Source: Flavobacterium cerinum (GTDB taxonomy: Bacteria > Bacteroidota > Bacteroidia > Flavobacteriales > Flavobacteriaceae). Taken from it: a stretch of DNA of 64,000 nucleotides. The stretch lies in contig NZ_SBII01000001.1 in assembly GCF_004028155.1 (NCBI RefSeq), forward strand, positions 434,001 through 498,000, given 5' to 3'. Positions 61,556 to 64,000 of this stretch are shown piece by piece. The position numbers and the translations under genes were made by a program. Within the stretch, counting starts at the first letter, position 1. Each line of letters starts with the position of its first letter. The notes beneath the pieces are model-generated. The model searched no databases and was not told the DNA's origin. It saw only the letters and a program-made list of their open reading frames with translations.

Positions 61556-62845
61556 CTATAAGTCATATTGTTTTATTTTCCTGTATAACGTCCTTTCAGA
61601 TATGCCAAGCTCATCGGCAGCAGCTTTACGCTTTCCTTTATTTCGTTCCAGTGCTTTTTTAATAAGCTCTATTTCTTTTTCGTCCAGTCGCAAGGTTTCT
61701 TCTTCCTCAACGGTTTCGGCAAACAGGTAATTGTCATCATCATCGTCTTCATGATCAATAGGTTCGCTTATAGCCGGCTCCGGGCGGCTTGTTTTTTGCG
61801 AAGAAAAAACTTCGGTGCGGGGCTGGTCTTCAAAGGCTCTGTTGTCTTCCTGCGAACCGTATATTTTTTGTATCAGTCCTTTGTTCGATTCCTGTACTTT
61901 ATTAGTGTTGCCATTCTGCATCAATTCCATCGTGAGCTTTTTAAGATCATTCAGGTCACTTTTCATGTCAAACAACACCTTATATAATATCTCTCTTTCG
62001 TTGCTAAAATCGCTTTCAGGTTTTTTATCTCTTACAACAGCAGGCAGATTACTGCTGCTGCCTTCTTCCGGCAGATAAGAGCGAAGTGTTGCTAGCGAAA
62101 TATTCCTGTTGGTTTCAAGAACACTAATTTGTTCAGCGGCATTACGCAGTTGGCGGATGTTTCCTCCCCAGCGGAATTTTTGCAGTAAAGCAACTGCATC
62201 ATCATCCAGTTTTATAGGAGGCATTTTGTATTTGTGCGCAAAGTCAGATGAGAATTTTCTAAACAGCAAATGAATATCGTCTTTACGCTCTCGTAATGGC
62301 GGAAGCATAATTTCTACGGTACTTAAACGATAGTAAAGATCCTCTCTAAACCTGCCTTTTTCAATAGCCTCAAACATATTTACATTTGTAGCAGCTACGA
62401 TACGCACATTGGTCTTTTGAACCTGAGACGAACCAACTTTTATAAATTCTCCGTTTTCAAGAACACGTAAAAGCCTTACCTGAGTGGTAAGGGGTAATTC
62501 TCCTACTTCATCAAGAAAGATAGTACCGCCATCGGCAACTTCAAAATAACCTTCACGGGTTCCTGTTGCGCCTGTAAAAGCACCTTTTTCGTGGCCAAAA
62601 AGTTCACTGTCTATAGTGCCTTCGGGTATGGCACCACAGTTTACAGCAATATACTTACCGTGTTTTCTGTGAGAAAGGGCATGTATTATCCTCGGGATGT
62701 TTTCTTTACCAACACCACTTTCACCAGTAACCAATACCGAAATATCAGTAGGGGCAACCTGTATGGCTTTTTCTACGGCACGGTTAAGCTTAGGGTCATT
62801 CCCTATAATCTCAAATCGCTGTTTAATGGCTTGTACACTTTCCAT
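61556..62845 (-). CDS. sigma-54-dependent transcriptional activator (AAA+ plus Fis HTH)
   Basis: 429 residues from ATG 62845. No receiver or PAS domain: the AAA+ core begins at once with Walker A VTGESGVGKEN near residue 38, then ELFGHEKGAFTGATG (the GAFTGA loop that touches sigma-54) near residue 80, Walker B GGTIFLDEVGELPL near residue 104, and the R-finger region RFREDLYYRLSTVEI near residue 165. The C-terminus is a Fis-type HTH (RNKGKRKAAADELGISERTLYRKIKQYDL), linked by an acidic stretch. rpoN is not in the window, but the GAFTGA loop implies it is in the genome. It lies directly after miaB (21-base gap). Confidence 0.93.
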   Translation of the reverse strand: MESVQAIKQRFEIIGNDPKLNRAVEKAIQVAPTDISVLVTGESGVGKENIPRIIHALSHRKHGKYIAVNCGAIPEGTIDSELFGHEKGAFTGATGTREGYFEVADGGTIFLDEVGELPLTTQVRLLRVLENGEFIKVGSSQVQKTNVRIVAATNVNMFEAIEKGRFREDLYYRLSTVEIMLPPLRERKDDIHLLFRKFSSDFAHKYKMPPIKLDDDAVALLQKFRWGGNIRQLRNAAEQISVLETNRNISLATLRSYLPEEGSSSNLPAVVRDKKPESDFSNEREILYKVLFDMKSDLNDLKKLTMELMQNGNTNKVQESNKGLIQKIYGSQEDNRAFEDQPRTEVFSSQKTSRPEPAISEPIDHEDDDDDNYLFAETVEEEETLRLDEKEIELIKKALERNKGKRKAAADELGISERTLYRKIKQYDL

Positions 62846-62866
62846 GTTTACGTTTTTTTGCAATGA

Positions 62867-64000
62867 TTAGCTCTGCATATCCGAGTAACCTACCGCTTCT
62901 CCTATTAATGTAGCAGAAGTACATTCTTTGACCAGTACATTTACAAAATCACCGGGTTTGTAATCTCCTTTAGGAAATACAACCATACTGTTTTCAGAAT
63001 TTCTTCCGGCCCAGTCGGCATCCGATTTTTTGGATGCCTTTTCAACAAGTACTTCTACTGTTGTGCCAAGAAAGCGTGAAATTCTTTCTTTGCTGGTTTT
63101 TTGCTGCATGTCTACAATTTCCTGTAAGCGTCTTTTTTTAACTTCTTCAGGTACGTCATCCTCCATTTTACGGGCAGCAAGTGTTCCCGGTCTTTCAGAA
63201 TAGGAATACATATAGCCAAAATCAAATTTCACATGATCCATAAGGCTTAATGTATCCTGATGATCTTCTTCAGTTTCTGTAGGGAAACCGGAGATCATAT
63301 CCTGGGAAACAGAACAGCCGGGTAATATTTCTTTTATTTTATCTACAAGCGCGATATATTCTTCGCGTGTATGCTGACGGTTCATTTCCTTTAATATACG
63401 TGTACTGCCGGATTGTACAGGTAGGTGGATGTAATTACATACATTATTGTATTTAGCAATAACATGCAATACATCTTCAAGCATATCCTGAGGGTTAGAG
63501 GTAGAGAACCTAAAGCGCATCTTTGGATTTGCTGCAGCTGCCATAGAAAGCAGTTGTGCAAAATCTACAGCAGTAGCTTTCTGCATCTCCGATGCTTTTT
63601 CATAATCTTTCTTCAGGCCGCCGCCATACCATAGGTAGCTGTCCACATTCTGACCTAATAATGTAATTTCTTTAAAGCCTCTGCTTGCAAGGTCCGCAAT
63701 TTCTTCCATGATGCTTTGTGGCTCACGGCTGCGTTCACGGCCTCGGGTAAAAGGTACTACACAAAAGGTACACATATTATCACAGCCACGGGTAATAGAA
63801 ACAAAAGCAGTTACGCCGTTACTGTTAAGTCGTACCGGAGAGATGTCGCCATAGGTTTCGTCTTTAGAAAGAATAACGTTAATCGCATCACGACCTTCGT
63901 CGATCTCCTTTAAAAGATTAGGCAGGTCTTTGTAAGCATCCGGGCCCACAACCATGTCTACTATTTTCTCTTCTTCCAGAAACTGGCTTTTTAAACGTTC
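62867..64000 (-). CDS. miaB: tRNA-2-methylthio-N6-dimethylallyladenosine synthase MiaB (5' partial)
   Basis: The frame is open to the right edge, so the N-terminal part lies outside; 377 residues are seen. The radical-SAM cluster motif SITRGCDNMCTFCVVPFTRGRERSRE (CxxxCxxC) is complete, followed by the barrel (LLGQNVDSYLWYGG, RFRFSTSNPQDML, HLPVQSGSTRILKEMNRQHTREEY) and a C-terminal TRAM-like domain (LVKECTSATLIGEAV). It adds the 2-methylthio group to i6A37 of tRNAs reading UNN codons. The part with the second iron-sulfur cluster is mostly outside the window. Confidence 0.96.
   Translation of the reverse strand, partial: ERLKSQFLEEEKIVDMVVGPDAYKDLPNLLKEIDEGRDAINVILSKDETYGDISPVRLNSNGVTAFVSITRGCDNMCTFCVVPFTRGRERSREPQSIMEEIADLASRGFKEITLLGQNVDSYLWYGGGLKKDYEKASEMQKATAVDFAQLLSMAAAANPKMRFRFSTSNPQDMLEDVLHVIAKYNNVCNYIHLPVQSGSTRILKEMNRQHTREEYIALVDKIKEILPGCSVSQDMISGFPTETEEDHQDTLSLMDHVKFDFGYMYSYSERPGTLAARKMEDDVPEEVKKRRLQEIVDMQQKTSKERISRFLGTTVEVLVEKASKKSDADWAGRNSENSMVVFPKGDYKPGDFVNVLVKECTSATLIGEAVGYSDMQS

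Overview
The window is chromosomal DNA from a member of the Bacteroidetes, most likely Flavobacterium or a near relative in the Flavobacteriaceae. The signs are a short primary sigma factor of 287 residues, many good matches to the Bacteroidetes -7 promoter element TAnnTTTG, A-rich ribosome-binding regions without strong Shine-Dalgarno sequences, several SusC/FecA-like TonB receptors with N-terminal carboxypeptidase-like domains, and families typical of flavobacteria (HYC_CC_PP proteins, OMP_b-brl_3 barrels, a GroEL ending in GGM repeats). Most of the DNA is core genome. I see no phage, insertion sequence, CRISPR array, tRNA or rRNA gene.

Layout. 1-8.6 kb holds housekeeping genes: a MazG-type pyrophosphohydrolase cut by the left edge, aroA, queA, kynU, an MtfA-like peptidase, an NlpE lipoprotein, pheS and a CvpA-like protein. 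8.65-8.87 kb is an intergenic cluster of a dispersed 21-bp repeat. 8.9-14.1 kb is a run of small stress/detoxification-type genes (two DinB, two VOC, two SRPBCC of which one carries an in-frame stop, a dihydrofolate-reductase-like protein, DoxX), with a divergent GlxA-type regulator. 14.1-18.7 kb is a two-component system facing an outer-membrane barrel gene whose promoter carries three TTAACC repeats at an exact 11-bp period. 18.8-20.8 kb has a cobalamin riboswitch followed by a 47-codon ORF, a FabH paralogue and a hotdog thioesterase. 20.8-24.7 kb is a TonB receptor with a thioredoxin-like protein and an AraC regulator. 25.5-31 kb is an RND efflux operon.

31-38 kb has an aspartic-protease-like protein lacking its catalytic aspartates, a GH30 glycosidase with rpe, the primary sigma factor and a HerA-like ATPase. 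38-46.4 kb has an M48 protease pair, a divergent regulator/repeat-protein pair, an operon of a diheme cytochrome and membrane proteins behind a perfect 26-bp palindrome next to a TetR gene, and a frameshifted lipoprotein gene with an A AAA AAC slip site. 46.7-50 kb is rpsO-pnp plus a GAF protein. 50.2-53.3 kb looks like a copper-handling cluster. 53.5-57.3 kb has a porin and a large MG2/plug-domain protein. 57.4-64 kb is groEL, groES, secG, a TPR protein, lptE, a sigma-54-type activator and miaB, cut by the right edge.

The most unusual points are the cobalamin riboswitch ahead of fatty-acid-type genes, the phased operator of the two-component system, the slippery frameshift in the lipoprotein gene, the tetR palindrome, and a 12-bp inverted repeat with a 9-bp spacer ahead of groES. 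All functions are inferred by reading motifs; no database search was run.
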